From contig VTFK01000242.1 in NCBI GenBank assembly GCA_009617715.1, forward strand, positions 186,001 through 250,000: a stretch of DNA of 64,000 nucleotides, written 5' to 3'. The position numbers and the translations under genes are program-made. The DNA is from Plectrocnemia conspersa (lineage: Eukaryota; Arthropoda; Insecta; Trichoptera; Polycentropodidae). Positions 1-14,400 of the stretch are shown here, in pieces (the stretch's first letter is position 1; the number at the start of each line of letters is the position of its first letter). The notes beneath the pieces are model-generated. The model ran no database searches, was not told the origin of the DNA, and was given only the letters and a program-made list of their open reading frames with translations.

Positions 1-3000
1 ATTCGTACCATGGTCAAAAAAAATCGAAAAGTTCTATTTTGACACAGATACACCATTACAAGTAATATTAGATGTACTAATGTAGCATTATTTATATTGA
101 GATAAATAATTTATTTCTTATTTATAGCAATGTCTAGTCAATACGATAGAAACAACTAGATTAAGATTCTTCATGGATTTGCTTTTAACAAAAAAACATC
201 CTTTTATGCTAGTTGGGGGAGTTGGCTGTGGAAAGAGTGTTGTAGTTCAAGACAAATTGACTAATTTGCCTGAAAATTATTTGGTGACAAATGTACCTTT
301 TAATTTTTATACTACATCGGATATGCTGCAAAGAGTTCTTGAGAAACCACTAGAAAAAAAATCTGGACGCAATTTTGGTCCACCTGGCAACAAAACTATG
401 ATTTACTTTATAGACGATATGAACATGCCAGAAGTGGATAAATATGGAACAGTTCAACCTCACACATTGATAAGACAATTCATGAACTATAAACACTGGT
501 CCTATAAAACAATATATATTTATAATTATGTATTTTATTAATTTTTTAATATTTACAATTGTAGGTATGATAGATCTAAATTGACACTGAAAGATATCCG
601 CAACAGTCAGTTTGTCTCTTGCATGAATCCCACTGCAGGATCTTTCGTTATTGATCCAAGATTGCAAAGACATTTCTGTGTTTTTGCTGTCAGGTATTTT
701 TTTATTATTATAAATTAAAAATGCTGCACGATTAATAATATGCCATAATTCTAGCTTCCCATCTCAAGATTCTTGTTACTACATTTATCAACAAATCCTA
801 TCATCGCACCTATCATCTGAAAATGGAAAATTTCAGCCAGTTCTTTGTAAAATCGAAGAAGCTATTGTTCGATCAGCTTTGGTTTTGCACTCAAGAATAT
901 CTTCAATATTCCTACCAACTGCTGTTAAATTCCATTATATATTTAACATGCGAGATTTAGCAAACGTTTTCCAAGTATTTATATTGAATATTTTTTAAAT
1001 GTTATATATGTATATATTGACTAAGTAAATATGTATTTATTTAGGGAATCCTTTATGCGACCGGTGATACTGTTAAGACTCCATCAGAACTAGTGAGACT
1101 ATGGATGCATGAATCTACCAGAGTTTATTGCGATAAACTAGTTAACGAAAAAGATATTGATACGTTTCAGAAAATTATATCGGAGACGATCAAAAAAGGA
1201 TTTGATGTAAAAATAAAATATATTAATGTCTATTAGTGAACTTGTGCTAAATTAACTTTATTTTTTAGGAAATTGAAGAAAATGTTATACACACAAAGCC
1301 GTTGATATATTGCCACTTTGCTGAAGGAATTGGTGATCCCAAATACATGCCAATCAGTGGTTGGGAGCATTTGACTCAATTATTGAACGAAGGACTTTCT
1401 TCTTATAACGACATGGTAGCTACGATGAATTTGGTTTTATTTGAAGATGCAATGAATCACATATGCAGGTAAGATATATTAAAATTAAATAAAGTATAGG
1501 ATTGTTGAATATATATATTAAAAACATAATCCATTTTCAGAATCAACAGAATCTTAGAACTACCGCGAGGAAATGCATTATTAATTGGAGTTGGAGGATC
1601 TGGTAAACAATCACTATCTAGGTTATCATCTTACTTATCCGGTTTGGAAGTCTTTCAACTACAGTTAAGGAAGGGATATTCAATTATTGATCTTAAAGAC
1701 GATCTTGGTAATAATTTGATATAAAATACAATTTCAATCAATTGTATTACACTATAATATCTTAATTTTAGCTGCAATATATTTGAAAGCTGGTCTTAAA
1801 AACATTGGAACAGTTTTTTTAATGACTGATGCTCAAGTGGCAGATGAAAGATTTTTAGTTTTAATCAACGATTTGTTAGCATCTGGAGAAATACCAGATT
1901 TATTTACTGATGAAGACATTGAAAATATTATCAATGGAGTTCATACAGAAGTAATTTTTTTTGTTGTAACTAAATTAAACAAACTTTGTAATATTTCTCT
2001 AAAAATTATAGACCAAAGCATCTGGATTACAAGATACTAAAGAAAATTGTTGGAAATTTTTTATTGATCGCGTTCGAAGGCAATTGAAGGTATTATTTGC
2101 GTTTTTATACAATATAGTATAATCTTCAGATATATATAATAATAAATATTAATATTTTAGGTGGTATTGTGTTTTTCGCCTGTTGGTACAACTCTAAGAA
2201 TTAGATCTAGAAAGTTTCCAGCTATAGTCAATTGTACATCAATAAACTGGTTCCATGAGTGGCCTCAAGAAGCTTTGAGATCAGTCTCTAAACAATTTTT
2301 ATCTGATCTTCCCGAGCTACCAGTGAGTTCATATTTCTTAAGCATGCAATTAATTATTATTTAATTTTTACCATATTTTAGAAAATCCTCATAGAGCCAG
2401 TAGCTTTGTTTATGTCTTACGTACATACAACAGTCAACAATGTGTCTATTGCTTATTATCAAAAAGATAGGAGATTCAACTATACAACACCAAAATCATT
2501 TTTAGAGCAAATTTCCTTGTATTCTAAATTATTGAGAGAGAAGAGTACGCATCTCAAGCTCATGATTAAGAGACTAGAGAATGGATTGTTAAAATTGGAG
2601 TCTTGTGCTAGAGACGTTGAAACTTTAAAGGTTTAATGTAGTGCTATTCATTAATCTAAAATACAGAAATAAATAAATATTTTTAATTATATAGCTTACA
2701 CTAGCAGAACAAGAAGTTTTATTAAAAACAAAAAATAAAGCAGCCGAAGAATTGATATCAGTAGTGGGTGCTGAGAGTGATCGAGTTTCTAAAGAAAAAG
2801 CTTTAGGTATTTATAAAAAGAAACATATTTATCAGCTTCATACACATTTAAGTAGAATTTGCTAATATTATTTTTCATCTTCAACAACAGATGTCTCACT
2901 TTATTTTTGTATTAAATATGATATTAATAAAAATATTATTCATGTAGCTGCTGAAGAAGAAAAGAAGGTTAAAGTCATTGAGGAAGATGTTTCTATCAAA

Positions 3001-6000
3001 GCTAAGATTTGTGCTGATGATTTAGCTAAAGCTGAACCAGCCTTGATAGCAGCACAAGAAGCTCTGAATACACTAAACAAGAATAATTTAACTGAGCTCA
3101 AATCATTTGGTACTCCACCTGATGCCGTAGTTAATGTTACTGCTGCTGTTAGTGTACTGCTTGCTAAGAAAGGAAAAATTCCAAAAGATAGGTCTTGGAA
3201 AGCTTGCAAGGTATTGTTAATAAAACTTTTTGACACTAGGATAAAATAACTTGATGTATGTTTAACTTTTATGTAATATTTTATGTGTGTGTACTATTTG
3301 TTCATGAGTGGTTATATGGTATACGATATAGTGCATCGAAATAAATGTGCGTAACAAAAATACGGATTCTTGAGTTAATGCCTACGTCAGCTGGCTTTTT
3401 AAATCGTATACGATTGCGTTTCAGAAATCCGTATTTTTTTCATGTCAACGAGCAAAATATTTTGCGTCGCAAAATTAGTTTGTTATATGTAATTTGCTGA
3501 TTTATTAAAAACACCAAAATTTTCAAACGTCAAACTTGCTTTAAGCGGAGCTAAGCCAAATCGACCGAGACGACCCTTAGAATTTCGAGAAAAGCACCCA
3601 CTTTCAATATGGTCCAACCAAGCAATCTCAAAAAATATGATTAAATTTAATCTAAGTGAAATAATGCTACTTAGCATACTAAATGTTAAGATACAAATGT
3701 CTATGACAAATAAAAAAGTAGCATTTTCAACAAATTTTACCGAATTGCATATACTAGTAATAACTAATATGTAGTATATAAGTTTACCTGATAAATAAAT
3801 GCAATAAAAAAATACTTTTTTGTATATAAAATACTAAGACTTTCATACCATTTTACATACATGATAATTATAATGTAGAGCCAGATCATAAACTTTAATT
3901 TAGTTTAATATGTACTACGTTTCAATTTTGATATTCCTAAAACAATAATATTCCTAAAACAACTACTATAATTTTGCATTTAAATCTAGTTACTTTATAT
4001 TTGTCTCAAATGTCTTGTGTATTGTGCAATTAATCTGAAAACCTATGTTATTTTATACTTTAATATTTATCTTATATTTAGGTGATGATGGCAAAAGTAG
4101 ATCAATTTTTGAGTGATCTTGTGAATTACGACAAAGAAAACATACCTTCAGATGTGGTCAAAGTAAGGAATATGAACTAGTTTATAATATGATATTAAAA
4201 TCCTAATCAATATTTTTATTTCAGGCCATTCAACCTTTTATCAAAGACCCTGATTTTTTACCCGAGACTATATTGAGCAAATCTAGTGCTGCAGCTGGCT
4301 TATGCGCTTGGGTTATCAACATAATGAAGTTTTATGAAATTTATGTCATAGTAGAACCTAAAAGAAGAGCTCTTGCTGCTGCTAATGCTGAATTAGCTGC
4401 TGCTAGAGTTACATTGTCTCAGCTAAAAGAAAAAATATCTGTAAGTCAAAGCATAAATAAATCTGCACTCCCAAGATTTTAATATTAATTGTGATTAGGA
4501 ATTGGAGCAACGTCTTGCGATTCTTCTGGCAGAATTCCAAGAAGCAGTTGATGAAAAGTTAAAATGTCAAGCTGAAGCAGATAGGACAACAATGACCATC
4601 GAATTAGCTAATCGTTTAGTGAACGGATTATCTTCTGAAAAAGTCAGGTATTTAAAATGATCTATTAAATCTATTCCATTAATTATTTTTTCTTAATACA
4701 AAATTTCAGATGGAAAGTATCAGTAGGTAATCTTCGAGACAGGGAACTTATGCTACCAGGCGATATCCTTTTAATAACAGCTTTCATATCATACGTCGGC
4801 TGTTTCACTCATAGTTACAGATTGGATCTTTTGAATGATCTTTGGGTTCCGTTTTTATACAAAGTCGATGTAAGGATTGCCTTTAAAATATAGATTTGAA
4901 TTAAAACTACAATTAAATTTACAATTGCAGCCTAAAATACCCATAACTGATAACTTAGATCCTTTAATGCTATTAACCGATGATGCTCAAATAGCTACAT
5001 GGAACAATGAAGGTCTACCGTCTGATAGAATGAGCACAGAAAATGCTACGATATTGACTAATTCGGAAAGATGGCCACTAATGATAGATCCACAATTGTA
5101 ATTTATATTATATTTTATATGGATATTTTTAAATAAATAAAAATATTTTATTATTATATTAGGCAAGGGATAAAATGGATTAAGAATCACTATGGAGAAA
5201 AACTTACGATCGTTCGTTTAACTACACAATCATACATTGAAATCATTGAAAATGCCATTCAAAATGGTGATGTGTTATTAATAGAAAATATCTCAGAAAG
5301 TATCGATGCAGTTTTAGATCCATTACTTGGAAGAACACTAATCAAAAAGGGTAAAGTGATTAAGGTAATAATAAAAAAATAAAATATTCTTCTATTATTG
5401 TATATAACATTAAACTAAAATTTAGATTGGAGATAAAGAAATCGATTATAATCCAAACTTTCGATTGATTCTTCAAACTAAATTGGCCAATCCTCATTAT
5501 CAACCAGAAATGCAAGCTCAATGCATATTAATTAATTTTACTGTGACAAGAAATGGGTAATTATTTAATATGAAAATGATATTATAAATAAAATCTGTAC
5601 TAATTTTTATAATTCAAGATTGGAAGAACAACTCTTGGGAGATGTAGTTAAAGCTGAAAGACCAGATTTAGAGTCAACCAGAGCTGAACTAACGAAACAA
5701 CAAAATGATTTTAAAATCACGTTAAAAACTTTAGAAGATGACTTATTGTGTAGATTATCTTCAGCTGGTCCAGATATAATAAGCGATTCTGCATTAGTAG
5801 TAAATTTGGAAACAACTAAAAAGACTGCAGCAAAGATTGCTGCAAAGGTAAAAGAAGCTAAGATAACTTCTCAAAAGATCGATGAAGCACGAGAGCATTA
5901 TAGGTAACTTGATTAAATATAATTTTTAGTAGTATATGTTTTTAATTTTATATATATTTTTAGACCAGCTGCTGAGAGAGCATCTCTACTCTACTTTATT

Positions 6001-9000
6001 TTGACAGATTTGAGCAAAATCAACCCAATATATCAGTTTTCTTTAAAAGCTTACAGTTCAGTGTTTAATGACGCACTTTCAAAGACTAAACCCGATAAGA
6101 AGCTCATTCAAAGAGTGTTGAATATTTTAGATCATATAACATTTTCTGTATATATGTACACTAGCAGAGGATTGTTTGAAAGTGATAAATCGATTTTTCT
6201 GTGTCAAATGGCCCTTCAAGTAAATAACAAACATATAGTTCTAATTATATATATTGTGTTTATAATCAATTAATGTTTTAGATTCAATTGTCTAGTGAAA
6301 GTTCGGCTATAGAAGAAGTAGATTTCTTGTTGCGTTTTCCTGTAAAGCCAATTACATCACCGTATCTTTGGTTATCGGATAAGAATTGGGGAGGTGTATG
6401 TACTTTATCTAAAATGGAAAATTTCTTCGGACTTGATAAAGATATTGAAGGAGCCAGCAAAAGATGGTTAAAATTCACTGAAGGAGAAACACCAGAAAAG
6501 GATAAGTATCCAGGAGAGTGGAAGAATAAATCACCGTTGCAAAGATTATGCATAATGCGAGCTTTAAGATTAGATCGCATGACTTATGCTACCAGGTAAA
6601 ATCTGTTTTTTTTTCAACAAAAGATTTATTTGTTAACTATACATCACATTTTAGGTATTTCATAAAAGAAAAATTAGGTGCTAAGTTCGTTCAAGCACCA
6701 ATGATAAACTTCAAGCAATCGTTTGAAGAATCTAATCCATCGACGCCCATTTTCTTTATTTTATCACCAGGAGTTGATCCAATAAAGGTTATTTTTATAG
6801 ATGTGTGTGTTGTTGTAATTTAATTTAAAGTGCTAATTAAATATTCATTATGAATAGGACGTGGAGAAATTAGGCCAACAACTGGGCTACACGACCGACA
6901 ATCAAAATTTCCATATCGTTTCATTGGGTCAGGGTCAGGAAGTGATAGCGGAAAAGGCTATGGACGTAGCTTCTTCGGAAGGCCATTGGGTCATGTTGCA
7001 AAACATACACTTGGTCTCGAAATGGTTAGATACGCTGGAAAAGAAAATCGAACAATGCAGTGAAGAGTGCCACGAAAGTTATAGGTATTTCTTATATTAC
7101 ATAATGAATAATAGTATATACCACAACTTAACATACATGTGTTAATTTCTTTCAAGGTTGTTTTTAAGTGCGGAACCAGCAGCTGATCCTCAATATCATA
7201 TAATACCTCAAGGTATTCTGGAATCTGCAATAAAGATCACTAATGAACCACCGACTGGTATGAAAGCTAATCTTCATAAGGTATTTATAATCCGAAATAA
7301 ATCAAGCTATTGCACTAATTCCATTATCATCCATTTAACCGAAATAAAAATTATTAAATTTTAATATAATTGAATAGTCCTTGAAATCACAAAAGGCAAG
7401 TCATAAAAATTATAAAATGTATAAATAGACATACTTTAATCACATAAATACATAAGCCCTTAATAAAATCTCTCGCTTCTAGACGAAAAAAAAATGTCAA
7501 ATAAAAATGTATTTATTGAAAAGATAAAAAATCAGCATTTTAACCCTTTGAGTAGTGAGTTAATTTATACCCATGGGAGTGAGTGAATTTTACGCAATTT
7601 TTTATAATTATTTATTTAATATTATTTTATATTGCATTTATAGAAAATTACAAAAAAAAATCGGTGATTTTCAACGTTTTATTGCTATGATTTATTTTAC
7701 TACTTTTTTTTATTATTATGATTTGATGGTTTGATAATTTCGTTAATTTATTTAATATATTTTTAATATATTATTCAGCTATTGTGGATTTTTTATATCA
7801 ATTCAGAGGCTCTCAATATTTTTTATAAAATTAATATAAATTATTAGTTGTTATTTTATTATGTTAGTATTATATTTTCTATAGAAATCATTTACATTGA
7901 ATTACCTTTAAAAATGTTATATAAATATAATGTTTTTTATTTATATTTTTTCAGTTACATATGTAAATATATAACTCTTTAGGGCACTTCAAAACAGTGA
8001 AAAATCGACCGCCGTACATGTACGGCTATACCGCTTAAAGGATTAATGTGTACATATTGTAGCACTTTATCTTTATAAATTATTTATTGTTATTAAAATA
8101 TCTAAAAACCTTAATGAATAGTGTTGCGTCATTAGATGCTCTATAGGTATTTGGGCATCGTAAGTATTAATACAGATTGCATCAAAGCGCGTTTGGCAGT
8201 TTCTCAAAATTATACCAAATATATTATTTGTAATATTTTAATCCAAATAAACGCAAGTCAATTTAATTTTCCGATATGAATTAAACCAAGAATGAGACTT
8301 TTTCCTGTTTTTCTTTCGAGTGATACGACTCTGCTTAGCCTGTGAGTGTAAACCCTTTTAAACGTTCCCTGCGAGCATTTTAAATAAATAGGAAAAGGCT
8401 TATTTATATTAATTAGGCCGTATATAAATCATGGTCAACCTTAATTTCATGATTTTATTAAAATTATTTTATATTTTTGGCATTTTATATTTTTAGCTTG
8501 AAAATTTCTAAAAAGTCCTTATTGTAACATGAGTGAGAAAATGTTGCAAAACGTTATCTATACAATTTATCATAACATAAATTGAGCTACTATGTATAGT
8601 ATCACATATTGATGATTTTATATTATTTTTAGGCATTAGATAACTTCTCTCAAGAAACACTAGAAATGTGTTCCAAAGAAGTGGAATTTAAGAGCATCCT
8701 TTTCGCACTTTGTTATTTTCACGCTGTGGTTGCAGAGAGAAGAAAATTTGGACCACAGGGATGGAATAGGTATTATAATAAACATAATCAAATGTTTTGC
8801 AGTTAAATAATAACATATCTTTCAGAAATTATCCATTCAACGCCGGTGATCTCTTCATAAGCGTAAACGTACTTTATAATTATCTGGAGAACAACTCTCG
8901 CATACCTTGGGACGATCTCAGATACCTATTTGGAGAGATCATGTATGGAGGTCATATTACCGACGATTGGGATCGTCGCCTTTGTCGCACATATTTATCC

Positions 9001-10516
9001 GAATATATGTTACCAGAATTAGTATGGAACTGAAACCGTTTAACTATAATTATTATACTCTATCCTCAATATGCTTTAAATTAATTTAGATCGATGGAGA
9101 ACTAACGTTCGCTCCCGGATTTGTCGCTCCACTAAACTCTGATTTCGAAGCTTATCATGCTTACATAGAAAACAAAATGCCTAACGAATCTCCGTATCTG
9201 TATGGCCTACATCCGAATGCTGAAATTGGAGTTTTATCTACACAATCTGAGTCGTTGTTTAGAACCATTTTCGAGATGCAACCGCACGATACTGACAACC
9301 AATGCGGCACTGGACAGTCACGCGAAGAAAAAGTATGTCAGTAGTGTGTGCAAAAAATGCATATATTTATAATGATAATATTTATTGAACAGGTGAAAGC
9401 GGTTTTAGAAGATATTCTCGATAAGATACCAGAACAATTCCACATAGCGGAACTCATGGGTAAAGTGGAAGAAAGGACACCTTACATTATAGTAGCTTTT
9501 CAAGAGTGCGAAAGAATGAATATTTTGATGGGTGAGATGAAGCGATCGTTGAAGGAATTGGAGTTTGGGTTTAAGGTAGTATACTACTATATTACAATGT
9601 GAGTCAAATGATAACATTCAAATTGTGAGTTAAAAACTATTGATGGTATATAATATACTATTGATTCATAAACTGTGGGTTAAGTTATGAAACAAAATTA
9701 CTGTTTTCGTTTGACTCGCTTCTGTACCTCAAAGTCATTAAATCAATACTAATTATATCAATACAGGGAGAACTAACAATTACTGCTGAGATGGAAGATC
9801 TAGAAAATTGCTTATACATGGATCAAGTGCCTCCAAGATGGACCAATTTGGCATATCCATCTCAGTTGAGCCTTGGAGCTTGGTTCGTTGATCTTTGCAT
9901 GCGATTAACTGAGCTGGAGAACTGGACTGGAGATTTTGCTGTTAGTTATATTATTTTAATTATAACTCATATCAAGAGAGATAATTTATTTAAGCATGTA
10001 TTCGTATTTTAGCTGCCTATTGTAGTATGGCTCGGTGCCTTCTTCAATCCACAATCGTTCCTGACTGCAATCATGCAGCAAACTGCCCGCAAGAATGAAT
10101 GGCCTTTAGATAAGATGTGTTTGAGCTGTGACGTCACAAAGAAGTTTAAAGATGAGTTTAACGCTGCTCCAATCGAAGGTGCCTATATTCATGGAATGTA
10201 TATGGAAGGCGCTAGATGGGATATAGATCAAGGATGCATAGTGGAATCTCGTTTAAAGGAATTGTTTCCTAGTATGCCTGTAATCTATGTCAGAGCTGTC
10301 ACACAGGATAAGATAGAACTAAGGAACACTTACGATTGCCCCATTTATAAAATCAGGTATTTTATGTGTATTCTATTAATATTATAAGAGTATAAATCAC
10401 AATATTATATTTATAGAATGAGAGGACCAACGTACGTATGGACTTTTAATCTGAAAACTAAGGAGAAACCAGCGAAATGGACTTTGGCTGGAGTTTGCCT
10501 TCTGTTGGGAATATAA
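1..10516 (+). CDS. DNAH9/11/17-like: Axonemal dynein heavy chain, outer-arm beta type (3' part, partial at the left edge)
   Basis: ATP-driven motor subunit of ciliary/flagellar outer dynein arms. About 31 exons keep one frame: 1-61, 128-498, 565-693, 755-974, 1045-1206, 1269-1468, 1541-1707, 1772-1950, 2012-2089, 2161-2322, 2382-2630, 2695-2806, 2948-3210, 4082-4162, 4225-4440, 4499-4647, 4710-4869, 4931-5097, 5163-5364, 5426-5556, 5619-5903, 5964-6219, 6282-6595, 6655-6787, 6858-7084, 7157-7280, 8633-8769, 8826-9021, 9090-9332, 9393-9575, 9767-9940, 10013-10356, 10417-10516. Visible domains: AAA3 P-loop GGVGCGKS and Walker [10 protein letters not shown] (exon 2); AAA4 P-loop GVGGSGKQS (exon at 1541); coiled-coil stalk and microtubule-binding region about 2382-4500; AAA5/AAA6; C-terminal domain with [12 protein letters not shown] and [20 protein letters not shown]. 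The last motifs closely fit the DNAH9/11/17 class from memory (Drosophila Dhc93AB or kl-5 type). No frameshift or in-frame stop was seen. Stop at 10514-10516. The 5' half lies outside the window. Dynein identity is very sure; the exact paralogue less so. Confidence 0.95.
3211..4081 (+). other. Long intron of the dynein gene, with an imperfect hairpin
   Basis: 871-bp intron between the exons of the stalk region, much longer than its neighbours (about 60-100 bp). It has no coding content that I support. Around 3353-3437 the sequences AAAAATACGGATTCT and AGAAATCCGTATTTTTT are inverted copies about 60 bp apart, and nearby GGTATACGATA and ATCGTATACGAT are also mutually inverted. This suggests a small decayed MITE-like insertion. 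The rest is AT-rich filler. Confidence 0.5.
7544..8042. mobile_element. piggyBac-like MITE (499 bp) with TTAA flanks, in a dynein intron
   Basis: The left end reads TTAA|CCCTTTGAGTAGTGAG (TTAA at 7540-7543). The right end, read on the other strand, is TTAA|TCCTTTAAGCGG (TTAA at 8043-8046). A TTAA target duplication with short CCCTTT-type terminal inverted repeats is the hallmark of piggyBac-superfamily insertions. Inside, near the ends, are small palindromes (CCCATGGG near 7571; CCGTACATGTACGG about 8012-8025). There is no transposase, so it is non-autonomous. It explains much of the unusually long intron 7281-8632; the rest of that intron holds nothing I recognise. Terminal repeats are short and imperfect, so superfamily assignment is moderate. 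Confidence 0.6.
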
Positions 10517-11405
10517 AAAATAAAATAGATTGAATAAAACTGTTATACCTCACTATTTTAGATGTTATTAGATGTTTAGAAATTGTATACGATTGTGACT
10601 TATATTGTTATGCATTTAAAAAGTTTTAGATTATCTAGTCTCGTCGGCGTCGATGTGTTGTAGATAGAATGAGTAGCTACAATTTTGTTGCACACCGTTC
10701 GTCCCACAATTTCAATAGAGTTGTTGTAATAATAGTATACAAGGAAAAAATAAAATTAAAAATGTTAAAATAAAATGTATTTTTATTATCATTTTTTATA
10801 CACAACAACAATATCTTTGAAATTCAATAAAAAGAGTGATATGTTTGAGTATTCAATTTACACAAATACTGATCTTGAAAACATACATTGATAATTCTGA
10901 AAGTCTATTACACCACATTGTAGATATATTTAAATTAGGCTATGAGTTATTCATAAATTATTTCAGTTATAGTGTGATACATAGCCGCGGGCGGATTAAT
11001 GATGAACATCAACCCATTTACAGATACAGATTGGCAAATTTCACTTTTTTAACGTTATGGGCTACAATATAAAAAATGTTAATTAATAGGATATTGTTTT
11101 TAAAAATAGCTAATTTAATTAGCAAAACTTGTTTATTCAATTTGATTCTTATTCTACAAAATCTTAAAATATAGATAAAAGAAATTGCCATTCGGCCCAT
11201 AACAATCCCTGGCTTGGGCGTTTCGGTGCTCGACCAATTACAATAAATCCGCCTACGCTTATGGCTTATGAGTCTATTGAGATCAATACATGGTTTTTTC
11301 ACAGCCTTTGTGCTCTTAAAATTAACTATATAATCCATGTGCAATGTTGAATATTGTATATTATACATTATAGTATAAAAAAATTAATATCAAAATAACA
11401 ATTAA
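10517..11405. other. Intergenic space between convergent dynein and ankyrin genes
   Basis: About 890 bp of AT-rich sequence holding the two 3' UTRs. AATAAA occurs at 10519-10524 and 10533-10538, close after the dynein stop. A TTTATT (AATAAA on the minus strand) at about 11132-11137 could serve the ankyrin gene. Short open frames here look like chance. Confidence 0.6.
10533..10538 (+). terminator. Candidate polyadenylation signal of the dynein gene
   Basis: AATAAA 17 bases after the stop codon; a second AATAAA overlaps at 10519-10524. Position and sequence fit a cleavage/polyadenylation signal, but the cleavage site is not visible and the true signal could lie further down (for example around 10747-10790). 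Confidence 0.35.
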
Positions 11406-14400
11406 TTATACACTTTTCACATTGCGAGGAACGTTATCTGCTTGCTTGTTTTCACTATCAGAGTTTTGATTTGAACCTTTCACTGTAAATGTGACATAAT
11501 ATCTTTTGTTCTTATCCAACTTTTCAGCTGGAAGTGAAATCATCTGCTTTTCATTGCCATGGCATAGTTCTAATGTCACTTGAGAGTTCTTCTTATTCTT
11601 GGTATTAATTTGCGGTAAGAAGCCTTTCTTAATCACTGGCTTTGGCATCGTGTGGTGATTTCCTTTTAATGGTACTGAAATAAACAAATATAATAAATAA
11701 ATTATTAAAAAAATAAAAGCATTAAAAGTATTAATATCACAAAGACAAACATTATAAAATACTCACAATAAGCTGAGCACGGTATTCCTGTATATGCATG
11801 AACAGCATGATAGCACCGATGAGTCTTACTGGTGCACAAGACCGGATTATCTGGCAATCCGTCCATTTTATAAACATTATCGTTCTTCATATCAATATAA
11901 TCCGGATAAGCTCTCTCCGGTAAATTCGCCAAATTTTTTGTGCCACTCTTTTGTAACTTTCTAAGCGAGTCGTAGAGAAACTTCTCGAAGTTCTTATAAG
12001 TATATTCAGTGCTGGTAAAACGACCGGCACCTACGTAAACCAAACTCGATCTGTGGTACTCATCGACAGCTCTCTTAACCAGAAGTGCTTCATTCGCTTT
12101 ACTAGATCTAATCTGTATCCTCTTTAAATCCATCAAATGTTGGAATATCTTCCTTTCCAAGAAGTACCTATATTAAAAAATAAATTATTAAGCATTCCAC
12201 ATTAAAATAATAATTTAATATATGTACCTTCTCATGTTAGTCTGAACAATCTGTGTCACTGAAGTCATATCTACAGCATTTTTATCGCCCGGTTTTCTTT
12301 TAGGTATTTTAGTTTGAGACTTATCTGCGAAAGCGCCACTCGCGTTTCTGTCTTCATAATAAGCTACCAATCTAGGACTCATTGACCTATTTTGATACAC
12401 AAATCTAGGACTAGGCTCGAAACCAGAATCAACGAAAAAGCTAGACTCGTAATCCCTGTCAGAATTTTGGCTCTTAGACCTTACAGCGCTCATTCTGTTC
12501 TTATCCCTAAATTTTTTCTTTAATCTTCTTCTACGAACTCCTCCAGATGAGTCTATAATATTATACATTTCATTATCGCTTACACTAGGTGCTCTTCTTC
12601 TAGTATAAACAGCTTTTTTAACAAATCTATCTGGATCGTCCATATCAGGATCAAGTCCGCGCACTAAATACTCATCTTCTTTTAACATATTTTCTTTATC
12701 GTCTTCATCTTGATTTAAAACCCTGTAGCTTTGAGTTTCGTACAATTCTTTCCCCTTTACTTTTACACTCCTGTTTTCCTGTAAATCATCACCGTGAGAA
12801 ACTGAGAAAACTTTTTGTACACCTTTATTGTCTTGTTTATCATCGTTCATATTGCTAGAATCTGGTTGTTCATCTTCATCTTTAGATGTGCTCTTTCCTG
12901 AAACATCACTCACTGCCACTTCTTCAGAGTCTTGTTCAGCAATACAAACGTGACGTTCTGTACTATAAGATCTCCTTCTCTTATCTTCAGGTTTATCCGA
13001 AACATCATCTATTAGCGTTATTGCTCTCTCGTTAGTCTCAGGTTCCGTGGATATCGGTTCACCCATCATGCTATCAGGTGACTCTTCCGTTTCTTGCTGC
13101 TGAAATGCTCTATCTTCATCTGGTATTATTCCAATAATCGCTTGCACGTAATCTTCGCCTCTCTCAGTATCGTTATCGTTTTTCTCATCATCGAGGATTT
13201 CGCCTTCTACGTTTTCTTCTTTCAACGTATCCTCGTTAGATACTAAATCTATATCTATATCAGGAATTATTGCAATGATTCCATCACGCGCCGTTATTTC
13301 CAATTCGTTATCCAAGAACTCGGATTCTATCTTTTCTTCTAAGATCACAGCGTGATGCTCGACCAACTCCGGCTGTTTTACCTCAACGTTAGCCTCGCCA
13401 TTTTCCCTATCGGTGTTTTCTACGTATTCGATTGCTAAATTAGATTCTTCTTTAACGTCATCGATACTTGGCGATGGAATAGGATTTTCGAACGTTTGAA
13501 CAGTCACTATCTTGTATTCTCCATCTCCATTTTCTACACTCGTATGACTCTCGAAGTGGACTTGAGCTTCAGTCACCAAAGTAGTCTGCATGAACGACAT
13601 GGCATTAGCTTCTCCGTCACTGATCCTCGCATCTATCACACTGTCCAGTTTATCTATATTGTTTTCTATGTGTTCGATTAGATCGTTCACTTTTGGATCC
13701 ATATCTTCCTTTCTGTCTAACGAATCTTCTTCAAACTCGTCCTCCAACTGCTTTTCAGACTCTTCGTTTGTTACTTCTATATGCTTAGTTTTGGACGTTT
13801 TATCACTTTTATTAGTTTTATTGCTTTCACTCGACACGCTGTTTGACCTTGAATCTTTTTTCGGTATACTAGTTTTGCGTCGTTTCTTAACAGTTTTATC
13901 GGCATCGCTATCAGAACTCTTTTTTTCCTTATGTTTACTGACGTTCACGCTACTCGTTTTTTCTTGCTTGTGCACATTGTCAGACGGTTCGCTTTTTGAT
14001 CGCTTATTTTTTTTCTTCGCCACATGTCCGTTGCTTTCTGAATCCGACAGCGACTTTTCCTGCCTGGAAGATCGCCTTTTCTTTTCACTTTCATATCCAT
14101 CACTGAAACTGTTCTGATTAGTTTTTAACTTGTGTTTTTTATAATGCACGCTAACCTTCTTCATCTTCCGTCGCTCTTCTCTCTGCCTCTTACTCTCAAC
14201 TTCATATTCTTCAGAACTATACTCAGAAGAATTGATAGGCGAACCAGTTTTGCTCGAATATCGAACATGTTTCGGAGTGCTGCATGGACTCATCTCAAAA
14301 ATCTCTCTTCTTTCAATTGCTATATTATCTCTCAAGTTGATTTTAGTACTTTTTATATGCCTCACCGGAAGTTGGGGTATAGTATCTTGATTGACTAAAA

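Noticed and set aside
13590..14117. 175-codon plus-strand frame rich in Ser and Leu
   Set aside because: Shadow of the Ser/Glu/Lys-rich coding exon of the ankyrin gene on the minus strand.
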